The notes below the pieces were generated by a model. The model was not told the origin of the DNA, made no database searches, and worked only from the letters and a program-made list of their open reading frames with translations. Shown here piece by piece: positions 35,189 through 47,349 of a stretch of 64,000 nt of DNA. Positions within the stretch are counted from its first letter, which is position 1. Each line of letters starts with the position of its first letter. The DNA is taken from the NCBI GenBank assembly GCA_020055645.1, contig CM034546.1:31372001-31436000 (forward strand), written 5' to 3'. The stretch comes from Tomocerus qinae. Its lineage: Eukaryota; Arthropoda; Collembola; Entomobryomorpha; Tomoceridae. Both the position numbers and the translations under genes were made by a program.

Positions 35189-36194
35189 GATAGTACAAGA
35201 GCTGTGCACAAAGCTGTTGTGGCTTTTGGCTGTGAGATATATTGCTAATATACGATTTACGGTGTGATGATTGTATGATGTTGGGTTCTACAACACTATT
35301 TGTTTAAGAGACGCTAGACGTCATGATAAAGACCTGTTGAACTTCAAAGCCATACAATATTTCATATAAAAATATAATTTTGTGTAGTATTATGCTATCG
35401 ATTCTTCTACTCTACCTGTACCTCTAGAATTGTGCGTGGCTTAGCCATAGGCAAGAGGGGGAGCGAAATGAGAATGTTACTGCTTAGCTTGAGTTGATTG
35501 AATGGCTAATAATTGCTCATAATAAATGAACTCGTTATATTACAAAGCTGTGTATTAGGAGATGTGGCTTGTTACTTTGTCGCAGTCATGATAAAATGGC
35601 TTGTTACTTAGTAATGGTAAGCAGACGATATATTATTCTATCGCTTAAACGTTTTAATTTGAAGTAATTATTAATTATTTTGGAAGATTATTAGAGATAT
35701 CAGATTTTCTTTTGGAGGTCTTTATCCAACTTATAGACACTTTTGCAGACACTCTGCATTGCCATTGCTATAGGGCTATGAAATACTAAAATCCTCTTAA
35801 TTTGGGATACTTAACTTGCTAAAAATTATGCAATTTACTGTGCAACCACAAAGATCGAAAACCGCGTCGATTGATTCAGGCAACCACATTATCCTTTATT
35901 AAATCTGTATTAGAGAATATTGTATAAACCATAAAACAAGAATTAAAGAGCCTCTTGCAGAAATTTGCACATCACATCGATAGTTCATTTATAACTTTAC
36001 ATCTAGGTCCAAATCCTACTTAAAAAATTGGTGTCAAAATTCTAGATAGACTAGATATTATTAATATCTCCTGTTTTTTGGTTTAAGTAATACACGATCC
36101 ATCTTTAAATTATTTTGAAAAAAAGCTTGCAGGAGGCTCTGCATCTTATGTCTATTTTCCTTATCCCAAATATGTCTGCATGTCGTCCTTCGAC

Positions 36195-36288
36195 GTATGT
36201 ATGTATGTATGTTATATGGGGTGTACTGGCTCACTACGAAGTGATAGTACTGGGCGCAGGCCTCATTACGGGCCTATTGCCAACTCCT
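36195..36288 (-). repeat. SINE fragment (tail part) related to 45051-45480
   Basis: GTATGTATGTATGTTATATG, GTGATAGTACTGGGCGCAGG and GCCTATTGCCAACTCC match the left part of the SINE at 45051, with the same (TATG)n end. The tRNA-like head is missing. Confidence 0.75.
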
Positions 36289-36911
36289 TCGAACCTAACT
36301 ATTCCTTATGCCTATTCCTATATAATTAATACATGCACGATCTTAAATCTAATCTTATTCGTGTACAACATAGACACAAGACCATATATTATTTTACTAT
36401 ACATAAAATTAGTTCTTCCTATGTTGCATGTATCCATCTATCTACGCCGTTAGTTAATTGATTAATTATTTGAGCATTAGTTTATTTCGAAATAAGACGT
36501 TAATATGCATAATAATTTTGAAACTCAGCAAGTAGCACAATAACTGGTCAAATCCTGGTCAAATAAATATCAGCATCCAATTATTCTCTGCTCTTTCACT
36601 GACATCTCATATTCGCACACATTCGCACTTAACTAATTACATTCACTCACTCGATCATCATACATACAGTGCATACTTTATATACTTACAACCCGGGTAG
36701 TAGTCTCTGGGACAGGAGTGACCATCCACCATCCGAGAATTCGTCCACTTGTCTTGCCAGTAACCAGTAATCAGTTTCAAAAGTTTTTAGGCAAGTTTTA
36801 AGTCACAATGAGATCTATGACTATTTTTAATATATTTAGGTTTACTTTTTATGGTTGTTATGGTATTTACCTTTGCTTTTTAATTATTCGGATTATAATT
36901 AATTTATTTGA

Positions 36912-37452
36912 ATGAATTAAAGTACTTGCACACCCGTTTTGTTTGTAAGAAATAAGTATTTTAAGCCATCGGGTGTATTAAGTAAGGATAAAAAATTATT
37001 TGATGGTCAATTCAGGAATGGAACCTGAGTACTTTCGATATCCGGGCTACTCATATCACTAAGTTACCATCCGACCATACTAATGTATTATCTACTTTTT
37101 ACTTTACTTATGTAACTCTGTTGGTTACTATGATAATGCCTAGTGTGTGCAAGTAACTTGCAAAATTCTAAATTAAAATTCCGCTAAAATGCAACTATTG
37201 GCTGGGCTTTAGCATTAATTGGCATTACCATAGTAACCGCTAAAAGAGTTACATAAGTAAAGTAAAAAATAGATAATACTTTAGTATGGCCGGATGGCGA
37301 CTTAGTGATATGAGTAGACCGGATATCGAGAGAACTCAGGTTCCATTCCTGAATTGACCATCAAATAATTTTATATCTTTACTTAATACACCCGATGGTT
37401 TAAAATACTTATTTCTTACAAGCAAAACGGGTGTGCAAGTACTTTAATTCAT
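36912..37452. mobile_element. Fold-back element with about 230-bp arms
   Basis: Arms about 36912-37141 and 37224-37452 are inverted copies, with outer ends ATGAATTAAAGTACTTGCAC. The spacer is only about 80 bp, so the transcript or single strand would form a long hairpin. The paralogous place in block A (about 16340) lacks it, so it inserted after the duplication or was lost from A. Confidence 0.85.
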
Positions 37453-38416
37453 ATCATTTACCTTATTTATTTAGGTGAAAATCTTCAAAACGACGATAAT
37501 TGGTTATGCAAATGTAATTTGAACCACTAAACTCGAATTCGTTTCCCCTTATTTAACTTATTCAAAGAAGTTAAAGTTGAGGATTTCTTTGTATAGGGTT
37601 AATATTTCCATCTGTCCACTGCAAGATATCGAAAAACCCGGGGTTATTTCCCGGGTTTCGACCAGGTGGACTGTCGTAAGTTCTCCTTATCCTCGACAAC
37701 TTTGAAACGGATTAAGAAATAGCGCTTAAAAAGTTGCAGGATACAGTTTTTATATGATAAAGAAGATATAATTAAGGTATATCAATGTATCAGTCATCAT
37801 TCATCGTAAAAAGTTGAAGTAATATCCTAATAAAGGAAACAAAAAATGTCCTTTTACTTGACACTAGAAAATAAAAAAAAAAGAGTTAGATATATTTTGA
37901 TTTTTAGTATAGTAGAAAATATGTCAGCTCTGTTTCCAAATTTTGTAGCCAGAAGAGAGGTGAAACATGTTTGTTCTAGATAATTTCCTTTACACTTAAT
38001 ATGCAGTTTCGCTTTTGCAATGGTTTATTTTTAAGATATTTTATTTATTTTTAAAGCTTATTTCTATATTTGATTTATTTGGAAGGTATTCATGGTGCCT
38101 GTCTACGTTTAGGGGGCAAAAAGAGTACGAGTACGACCACGAATGGATTAATGGAAGGAGTAGTGGTAACTCTGGTAACTGCTTCCTACGGCTGCTATTT
38201 GTTAATCTGAGGCTAATGAGTACATATGATGTCCATCACTACCATAATCTATTTCTGTCTGTCAGTCTGTCCCTCTGTCCGTCCGGAAATCACTGCGGAC
38301 GGTGGATTTCGACTTTCAAATTTTCAGAGTACAATGTTTATAAATTTGCAAAATCAGCCAAACTCCAGACTGTAGTAGGTGTTGAGATATTTAAAAATCA
38401 ATACAATTATGGTCTT

Positions 38417-38543
38417 CAGGGCCGCAGCCAGAAAACAATTTCGGGAGGGGCACCGAGAGAAAGTTAGAAATTTTAGCACTTTTTTAACGACTTTAGACAA
38501 AAATTACTTTATTTTTCTCGATTTCGGGGGAGGAGCGGCCTTG
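38417..38543. mobile_element. Small hAT-type MITE, CAGGGCCGCAGC ends
   Basis: Starts CAGGGCCGCAGCCAGA, ends GGAGCGGCCTTG, and is flanked by a perfect 8-bp duplication ATGGTCTT (38409-38416 and 38544-38551). Same family as 13601-13745 but with a different interior. Confidence 0.82.
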
Positions 38544-40837
38544 ATGGTCTTAATGGTCTTGCAAAAACATGTTGTTACATGACTCTTCGTTTGTGAAGTT
38601 TGACCAACTGATCATAGATTCGGTGTGTAGATTATTTCTCCGGATTCAAGAGAGTGATACTATATTGCACGATATATTATGTTACTAAAAATGATTTTAA
38701 CATTTTATCACTGTTGTCACTAAAAAGGTCAACATTTAGAGCCCACATCGAATTTCAAGTTTGGCCGCCATTTATTTGGCAAGTAGCAACAACAGAAATT
38801 TGAATATTACTCATTTTCCACAGGGTCCCCGCAATGTACAGTACTATATAGTTGGGAGCATATAATATCCTATTTTAACTCACTTGAATAATATGACCAC
38901 GTTATCCAGAGTCCGAATGTCAAGTGTTTCCAACTTTGATAAACTCCTTTGCAATTATACTTCTGTTTTCTAGCAGCTTTTTAATTTTGGAAGTTGGTAG
39001 TAGTATCCACAAAGCAAACAAATGTACCACTTTGCTAAATAGAAAGATGAGACTTGAAATGAACTACTGAGCGGGTTGATTATAATAATAGCTTAGCTTA
39101 ATGAGTATTCTTTGCCCCGAGCAGACCACCTACACTACTCTGTTTTTATTCCAACATCACAATCATAGTTTCTACTAGGTTTGATTTCATTCTTCCAATT
39201 CTCTAGTCTAGTCTGAGTAGTCTGTTATAGTTATTACTAAATTGCTGTTCGGACATTGAATTTTACAATGGGTTTTTGTTCTTTCTGCCAGTGAAATGGG
39301 ATTCCTGTTTCTTTTGATACTTACAAGCTTCTCTAACATATTTTAATTAGTATTTTCGCAATTATATGGCGCATGGCGGAGCAGTGTTGTAACCACTGTA
39401 TCAAGAGATGTGGCTTGTTACATTGTAGCAGCCATGATAAAATGGCTGGTTACTTAGTAATGTTAAGCAGACACACTATCTGAAATGTTAAAAATTCCAA
39501 AAAGCAAAGAAAAGAAAATAGGAAGAACTCCGTTGTCCTGTAATACTGATAAAAGTTTCTTTATTATCATAGCTTTCCATTATCTTTCACAATGATCCCT
39601 TGACAACATGGTTATTGTAATGTTTCTCGGAAATAATTAATGGAATATTTCACTCCATTTCCCTGTTTCCTTCCGTCTTAATCACAAGTATTTGTAGTAT
39701 ATAGCACAGCATTTGTTAAACAGAAACAACCTGTGTGCTATTATGTACCGATGCTATGTAGATGGTTTCTCTTCAAATCCCTCGTTCGCATTCATGCGTC
39801 TCTCATTACTCATATATCTCTCATTATTACTCTTTATATCTCTCGTATTCCTCGTTGCCAACAACAACTCTCGCTGGGAGGTACATAATAGACGAGTTGC
39901 TGTAAGGGCCGCCAAATGAATCGCTGTTGACCGAACCACAGAAATCCTATATGTTAAGACAGCCTATGTGAAATCCTATGTTAGTGAATAATGAATAAAA
40001 TGTTGAATGTGGTATTAAAATATAAATTAAAAAAAGGTCTTACACGCTTCCACACAAATGTAACTTAGAGAAGCCTTTTTTAAATTTATTTTGTATATTA
40101 TTTAATACAGGTTAATGATTCCAGAAACCATTTCTTCCTCTACTTTATCTATGAGTACTGTTCAACATTTCAACATTGCATTTATCACTATCGCTGTCGG
40201 CTGTCTTTACATAGGATTTCTGGTGGTCAGCCGACAGCGATTCATTTGGCGGCCCTTTTTGCCCCTCGTTTATTCTTATACTTGCAGTTTCGTGTTATTT
40301 CTAGTGTTATACCCGTGATATATCATATCTAAAGTATATCCCATCTACTCAGCCCAGAAAACATTTCTTTTATATAACTCGTTTCATTTGTATCCACTCC
40401 TTCCATTCGTATCTCACCTTCTTTCCTGTAAGTAACCATTTCATCAAAACTCTAAATTACTTCCAAATCTTTAAAAGCGATCAATATATTCTCATCACCT
40501 ACGATTTCGCAACCACAATTCATTTAGCTACAATCTCGAAACGCAAATAGAGCAAAAATTGTAAATAAATTGAAAAGTGTCTCAAAATCCCCAACTCATA
40601 TACCATTTGATTTACAGGACTCTTTTAACCTAGACAACATACCTAAACTAGGTTTGTTCGTATTGCCCCATTTAAATGTTAGCAATACCAAGTCTCGTAA
40701 TTTCCAAAAAGTATTTATTGTACAAATATATTTCTTGGGTTTAGTATACTTTATTGTGATATAACAAAACAGCAACAATTATAGCAAAAACTGGCAATAT
40801 GAACGAAGTATTTAATTTCTAGCTTAAATAGATAGAG

Positions 40838-41249
40838 ATGGTGAACGTCGAGTTTGAAGGAAAATCGAGCATTGTGATTTCCCAGATTATTTGGGGATAA
40901 TGGAAATAATACACAAAATTGTTCCGCTTTTGAAAATTACTACTGCGAACCGGTTGGAGAGGATTAAGAGGATTCCATTCTTCGTCACATCTATCCAGAT
41001 ATATACGAGTGCATTCTTATCTTTACCCATTTCGTCGTCTTCATAATTGGGCTGGTAGGTAATATACTAGTCTGTGTAGCTGTTTTTCGCAGCAATTCCA
41101 TGAAGAGGGTAACTAATTATTTCTTTGTCAACTTGGCCGTCGCTGACATTATGGTCATTCTTTTCTGTTTGATTCCAACTGTGATTTGGGATGTGACACA
41201 GACTTGGTTCCTGGGTCAAGTGCTCTATAAAGTCGTTCTGTACTTACAG
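40838..41249 (+). pseudogene. First exon of an orexin/allatotropin-type receptor (copy C), damaged
   Basis: Covers N-terminus, TM1, TM2 and the start of TM3. It shares the ATG with copy B at 22095, but a one-base deletion shifts the frame after about 13 codons and a TAA replaces a TAC seen in copy B (at about 40966). From there to the donor GT (41250) the frame is open: TM1 with IIGLVGNILVCVAVF, loop KRVTNYFFVNLAVADIMVI, TM2, the WFLG motif and final YLQ in phase 0, fitting the exon at 436. The usual TM3 disulphide cysteine is a tyrosine here (GQVLYKV). No TM3-TM7 exons follow within the window. Either a pseudogene or, less likely, a gene using another start exon. Confidence 0.82.
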
Positions 41250-42635
41250 GTTAGTAAAAGTTAGTGTTTTAATGGGTATTAAACTAAATTAATGCCGCTA
41301 AATTAATTATTAAAGCTAAACTAAGTGTTTAATGCCTTGAGCTGTACTTGTAAAAATCCACAATCGACCGAATGTATGTAATGTTTATTTTTCTCTGTTC
41401 TATTCGCTCTCGCTCGTCGGCTCTGCTTGCTGATAAATACATACATGCACATGTGGTAGTAGTGAAATGAATCACACTATTAGTTAAATTTAAGTAATTG
41501 CTCGGTAATAAATCCGATGCTCTTGTGGCCTGCCCCAAGGCTTAACATTTACTGTATTTTTCTATTTACTTTAATTATAAAAGCATACTACCAGGTAATA
41601 CCATATACTTCTAGTAAAGTTGCAGATGACATGACAGCATCCACAATCATTTTTGCAAACTACGGCTGATTCAATGGACAAACATTTAATAAAATTTTTA
41701 ATAAAAATTAAAACTAAATTTTCCTAGTTCAGGGTCACAGAAAAACTTAAGTCGAACCTTGTCAACCCCAATTTTGAGTGAGTTGATCCAGAGGGATAGA
41801 GATCTCGATAACATCAGACAAAAAAGAGAGGCAAAGAGAAAATTTTGAGACATTTTTATTAGTATTTATATATGAGTATATGGCTACCTCTACCTATACA
41901 AGCCTATAGCCTATATATAAACAGGTTTATTTTTCTTCACCAGTATTAGTGAATAAAGATTAAAGATATTTGTGAAGATTGAATGTTTTTGGTACACATA
42001 ATAGGTATAACAGTCCTTTATGCGTATTCTGTAAAATTGTATGAAAAATTGAATTCAGGTATGTCATACGGCTGCTTAAGCTGGTACCCATATACTATAG
42101 TTGTTGCTTTAACAGATTAAAAACAGTACTCGAGAGGACGTGAAAGCAACTAATTACGTTATTTCCTAAAATTTATCATTTCAAAGATAAAACGAAAGCA
42201 GTAGCCATACAAACGCCAAAAGGCACAGACGGGATGCGTCTGTAGATATACTGATGCTATTAGAAAATTGTATTTACTCGGAGAGTAATCAATAAAGGTA
42301 GTCATTCACAAAACATCAAGGTTCACGACTCGTTCTTCTGGGGTCTAAACAAATATTCAACTATATCTACTCCCAACTATACCTCGCTCGGTTATGTCTA
42401 ATATCACACATTTATAGCACACAGTCCTGGAAAACTAAAATAAAATATGATTTCAAACGGATAAAATTTATGGAATTAAAATACATGTAAAAACTTTTGA
42501 TTAATATTAGAATGTTAGAATGACTGATGGGAGAGAACAAAATTGTAAAACTGTTAGTTCGATAGTCAATAAACTCGAACTGATCTCATATTATAATCTA
42601 TTGTTGTAAATGTTGTTCACTATACTCTGGTACCA
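41250..42635. other. Intron 1 of receptor copy C, left part
   Basis: AT-rich, no coding or repeat unit recognised. It ends at the target duplication of the hAT element (TGGTACCA, 42628-42635). Confidence 0.5.
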
Positions 42636-43341
42636 CAGTGTACAAAATTTACCACTTTTTGGGCTTTTTTACCATCACAGTGGTAAAAATGCACTAAATG
42701 GTAAAAATGCATTTAATGGTAAAAATGGTAAATTATCTGCACTTATCATATTATACAGATAATAACTATATACATATATAAATATATTTTAAATACTTTA
42801 TATACGAATATGTAGTAGTAGCAGTAGTAGTAGTACATATTATGTAGTTCTAACTATACGAATATAGAGACTGTAATATAATATTTCACTAATTTATTTA
42901 TTAAAATTCTCCTAAGCAGTCACGAAGTACAAACTTAACATTACACTGCCATTGTGATGCTCTTCTACAATATTCTTGCTAAGCTAATGTTGGATTATTA
43001 TTCATTATCGCTGTTAGGTACACACTATTTAAATGAATAGTACCTGCACACATATTATCCGACTTTTAACAGCTGAAAAAATGCCTTTGTATTTTGTATG
43101 ATTTGACTTCACGAATTCATATACATTCATAGATATCCATCCAAAGACTTATGTAAAACATTTTAGGAGCTGATTTCCACTCGATAAAGAAGTGCGATGA
43201 CCGCCTTTCCTTTCTTTATGCAGTACTATTTCTGATTTTCATCCAGACCATACGCTGCATTTTATCAAGCTAGTTTTTTATAATTAGTATTATTTTAAAA
43301 ATCATTCGTTATTAAAAAAACCATACCAGCTTACTTCAGCA

Positions 43342-46267
43342 ATGTCACATTCAGACAAAAGAAAATCGTCGCTGTCTCATCGTTTACTGAACACAGACAT
43401 TGAGGAGTTACTTGAAAGTGCGTAAATAAAACCGTTATTAATATCTATCAATTGATATTGGATACTTAACTATGCATATACAAAAAATGAATATAATTAT
43501 GGTATTAATAATTTGTAATAATATTCGGTGTTATATTTTTAACTATTTTTAGTTGAGAGACGACGATAGTCAACCAGTGTTTTCAGAATCCGAAATTGAT
43601 GAAATTTTATTAGATACTCCTAACGAGACCGTTTTAATTAATGACCAAGATTATTCTGACGATAATTCGACTTCTGAGTACAGTATTAGTGACAATTGTG
43701 AATCCGAAAAATACAACAGATGATCCATTAAATTTGGAAGCAGACCCTAAGCATTTCACATTTGCTGCACAAACACCTAAAACTACAAAAATTACGAAAA
43801 ACTCCAGAGGCGAAAATATTGTTCCGAGTCTGAAGCATTTCCACCTAAAAGAGGTAGATACCAATCCACAATTTGGGAAAGTTTCAATACGAAAAGGGAT
43901 TCTGCTAACAAAATTATTTACAACCGATGCAAGAAATGTTTAAAAACGGTTAGTGCTCAAGCTCCTAGAATGAAGTTACATTTATCGAAGAAGTGCTGCA
44001 AGGAAATCAAGGACACACAGAAAACCCTGAGGTCGCACAGGAGTCCCCCGTTACCATTTCAAGACCATTGGAAGAAGTTAAAGAAGGTAGGTTGAAAGCC
44101 AAAGAAATCTCTTTTCCTACGAAGACTGTCGTTCAACAAACCATGAAGAAATGGATTGACTCCATTAAACCTAAAGAAAAATCCGAATTAGATTTAAAAA
44201 TCGCCAGATTCTATTTACGGTGCAAATTTACCGCTTTAGAACCTGTAGAAAATCCACTGTTCCAAGATCTGCTTCATTTACAAAACCATCTTACGAGTTA
44301 CCGTCAGCTTTTATCATCGGAGGATCTCTTTTGGATAAAGTATATGAGGACGCTTTACAGAATTACGAAAAGAAACTAAGTGGCAAAAAAGTAACTATCT
44401 TACAAGACGGGTGGAGCACAAATCAAAACACAAGGAAGTCATTTTCACACTGTCTCCACACAGGGGAGAGAGAGTTTTTTATCTAGATGCAGTGGAAACA
44501 AAAACCGAATCAAAAACAGCATCATTTTGCCTTTCCTTGCTGGAAAAATCAGAATCGAAAAAGCGGAATTATTTGGATGCAAAGTAATTGGTCTTGGAAC
44601 AGATAATACAGAGAATCAATGAATGCAATGCGAAGAGAATGTTATGCAAAGTACCCATATATTAATGTTTATGGATGTCACTCCCATATTTTCCAATTTA
44701 TTAGGACAAGATTTGACCCCAAAAAATTTGGTAGAAAATATATAGTGGCTGTTCAAAAGATTTTTTCGGTCACACATCACTTTTGAAAGTGCTGCACTAA
44801 AAGAAAGGGGTGGGTGCCGTCCAATTATTATTCCTGGGGTAACGCGTTGGAATTCGCAATTGGATTGCCTAAGATCATTTCAAAACAACCAAACAAAATA
44901 TATTGAAATTTCAAGACTTAAATCGTCATCTCTTCAGAAAAACAAGGAAATCATGGCCACACTTTCAGATCCTACTATGTATGACAAAGTTGAATCAGCG
45001 TTAGAAATTCTGAAACCCATCACAGCTGCTTTAGATATAGTAAGTAACCATGTATGTATGTTATATGGGGTGTACTGCCTCACTACAAAGTGATAGTACT
45101 GGGCGCAGGCCTCAAATACGGGCCTATTGCCAACTCCCTCAACACTGGTATTGTTGTTAATTAATACCCGAGAAGAAGCCTAAGGCTGTCATTTACGAGT
45201 CACTGTTGTGGGACTGTTATCGGAAGTCTACTAGCCCAACAAAGACAGGTTATCCAAAGCTACTCTACGTACACTCACAATATACGAGGTATCAATAGGA
45301 CGGCCCTTGAAATTGCGGGTTCGTGCTTAACCTTTGTCTTAATTCCACATTTACAACTCAAACACTCGCCTTTAAACAGCCCTCGGCCATTTCACCCAGC
45401 CAAAGAATCGAACTGGCAGTGGAAGCACACATTGATTAGTCAGACGACTGAGTACTCCACCAAGCCAACGTGGCTGGGTCTAGTAAGTAACCAGCTGAAA
45501 AACATTAAAATTTTTGTACTATTGATTTAACTTTTAATTACTTTACTGTAGTGTCAAACCGAAACTGCATCTTTGTCGGACGCAGTTTATCAATGGATTG
45601 AGTTATCCAGAAATCTCCAGCTGACGGGAGATTTACTGGAACATTTTATTAGACGACAAAAAATGGGAATGACTGCTGTTGGGATAGCTGCATATATGCT
45701 GCACCCAATGTATAGAGGTAATTGTATTTGTAATTTTAATCCAAACTAACAAATACAAGTTGTATTGAATATATACTCGGATTCTATTGCATAAGATGTT
45801 AATTTTAAATATATATTTTTCATTCAGGTGTGGGGCTGTCAACTGAGCAAAGTTCACTGGGTTACGCCTTTTTGGAAAAACAGTCTCCGTTTTTTGTTGC
45901 AGCTGCAATGTATTTAAAGGCTTCTGACGATAAATTTTACCCTGGACATTTGCTCAACAAGGAAATTGTGCAACATTTAACCCCAGCAATATGGTGGAGA
46001 AGCCTCGAAAACACAGGTTCTGTTATTACATCCATCGCTTATCAATTTTTGCAGAAAATTTTGGATGATTTTGCCAGCATCAACCGGAGCTTTGGAAACG
46101 GTGTTTTCTTTTCTACAATGAGCAACATATTGACGGTTAGACGAAATCGGTTGGGTCTGGAGAAAGTTAAAAAACTGTGTACCGTATACAAGTCTTTAGT
46201 GAACAAGGATGAATATTTAGATGATGGAGAAGCCTTAAAAGATTCGGACGATAATTTGGACAAATAA
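43342..46267 (+). pseudogene. hAT-family transposase (BED zinc finger plus DUF659-like), multiply broken
   Basis: DNA transposase acting on the element's own ends in the nucleus. Readable parts in order: a start MSHSDKRKSSLSH at 43342; an acidic segment at about 43560-43720; a BED-type finger (STIWESFN, C-x2-C then M.LHLSKKC) at about 43870-44000; ARFYLRCKFTALEPVENPLF at 44200; LLDKVYEDALQNYEKKLSGK then ILQDGWSTNQN at about 44330-44430, the catalytic-core start of DUF659 transposases; LLGQDLTPKNLVENI at about 44700; a segment to 45040; after an intron, TETASLSDAVYQWI at 45555; then FLEKQSPFFVAAAMYL, PAIWWRSL and VRRNRLGLEKVKKLCTVYKS (C-terminal hAT dimerisation region) to the stop at 46267. 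These lie in different frames with stops between them, so the gene is inactive unless the breaks are sequencing errors. Confidence 0.82.
45051..45480 (-). mobile_element. tRNA-derived SINE nested in the hAT element
   Basis: Flanked by a perfect 13-bp duplication TAGTAAGTAACCA (45038-45050 and 45481-45493). Read on the minus strand, the head has a tRNA-like A box (GGCTTGGTGGAGTACTCAG) and B box (AGTTCGATTCT) about 60 bp apart, and the tail is a (CATA)n repeat. The insertion lies directly on the 5' splice site of a transposase intron (GATATA/GTAAGT), and the target duplication created a second copy of that donor sequence. A tail fragment of the same family is at 36195. Confidence 0.88.
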
Positions 46268-46973
46268 ATTTTTTCTGCTATAAACATTACATAATATTGA
46301 TTAGCTTACAAGTGTTATATTTTTTATGTAGTGTGTTTTCCACTTTAGTTTTAAATTATGTAGACAGTTTGTAGGTTATACAGTTAAGAATTTTAGTGAT
46401 TATGTCAAATGCATATAATTAGTAATAAGCGCATTAGACTAGATGAAATTAAATCCAATTTTGATCTCTTGTAATAAACTGGTCATTGAATAGAATTTAA
46501 TTCCAACGTTTGAGTACTATTAAATGATATATACCTGGTACATTTTAACAATACTTTAATATTTGCGTATTATTGTAGTATTTTATTTGGCATGTACAAC
46601 TTAAAAACTAGTAAGGTTCATCAAACTAGTTGTAGTACAGCTGATTGATGAGTTGATAAAAGCTATTGTAGATATGTGCCTATCTAGATATCTGCTGACG
46701 GAAACTATTTGCTGCGTATTCATTTGATTTCTTGTGTTAACATGCATAAACTTCAATGAATTTAATTTTTACCATTTTTACCATTTTTTACCACTTACCA
46801 CTAAATTAGAGGTAGTGGTATTTAACGTTATTTACCATTAAAAACCACTTACCACTGGTAAATGAAAAGTGGTATTTTGTACACTGTGGTACCAATAACA
46901 GTCAGAGTGTGGCAAGTCGACCATTTTCAAACATCACGCATAATTACAATAATAGTTCTTTAGGTCTCGGATT

Positions 46974-47020
46974 ATGACACCAGGATCCTGGTGTCATATT
47001 CCTGCAGGATCCTTCCTGCA
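46974..47020. repeat. Two adjacent short palindromes
   Basis: 46974-46997 is a perfect 24-bp palindrome with half-site ATGACACCAGGA. It is followed by CCTGCAGGATCCTTCCTGCAGG-like sequence at 46999-47022, in which the palindrome CCTGCAGG occurs twice. Origin unknown. Confidence 0.75.
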
Positions 47021-47201
47021 GGAGGTCAACCAATTATACATCTGACTGGACAATGGGTTTTACAATTAAAAATAATTATAAATCCACGTAAATTCGGTTC
47101 TATTTATCGCATAAGTTATAAAATAGCTCGTTAGAAGGTTGACACGTTTTATGAAACCTCTGACATGAGAAATGGGCATGCAATTAAGAATTACTGAAAA
47201 T

Positions 47202-47349
47202 CAGGGCATGAAAAACCTATGCGTTTTAGCTTTTTGGTGACGAAAAACCCAACCCAAAAACCAGGGTTTTTGGGTATTTGGTTTTTGTTTGCTGTTTGCT
47301 ACCCAAAAACCCACCCAAAAACCCGGGTTTTTGGGTTTTTCATGCCCTG
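47202..47349. mobile_element. hAT-type MITE, CAGGGCATGAAAAACC ends, with empty paralogous site
   Basis: Starts CAGGGCATGAAAAACC and ends GGTTTTTCATGCCCTG; perfect 8-bp duplication CTGAAAAT on both sides (47194-47201 and 47350-47357). The paralogous sequence at about 108-120 has a single CTGAAAAT and no insert, which proves insertion. The interior consists of AACCCAAAAACCC-type repeats on both strands. Confidence 0.92.

Larger units (their letters stand above)
35230..41100 (+). repeat. Segmental duplication, block B (paralogous to 13231-22349)
   Basis: Carries the same ordered anchors as block A and ends in the receptor first exon. It has its own insertions absent from A (36912-37452 and 38417-38543) and a 75-bp direct repeat at 35555-35625 and 39395-39475 (GGCTTGTTAC..TG.AGCA..CATGATAAAATGGCT). 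No intact gene is visible inside the block before the receptor exon. Confidence 0.8.
42636..46886 (+). mobile_element. Complete hAT transposon, 4251 bp
   Basis: Ends CAGTGTAC...GTACACTG, with the left subterminal ACAAAATTTACCACTTTTT and the right ACCACTTACCACTGGTAAA-type repeats. It is flanked by a perfect 8-bp duplication TGGTACCA (42628-42635 and 46887-46894). The body holds a decayed hAT transposase. The MITE at 4232-5021 has the same ends. A 430-bp SINE is nested inside. It lies in intron 1 of receptor copy C. Confidence 0.93.
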
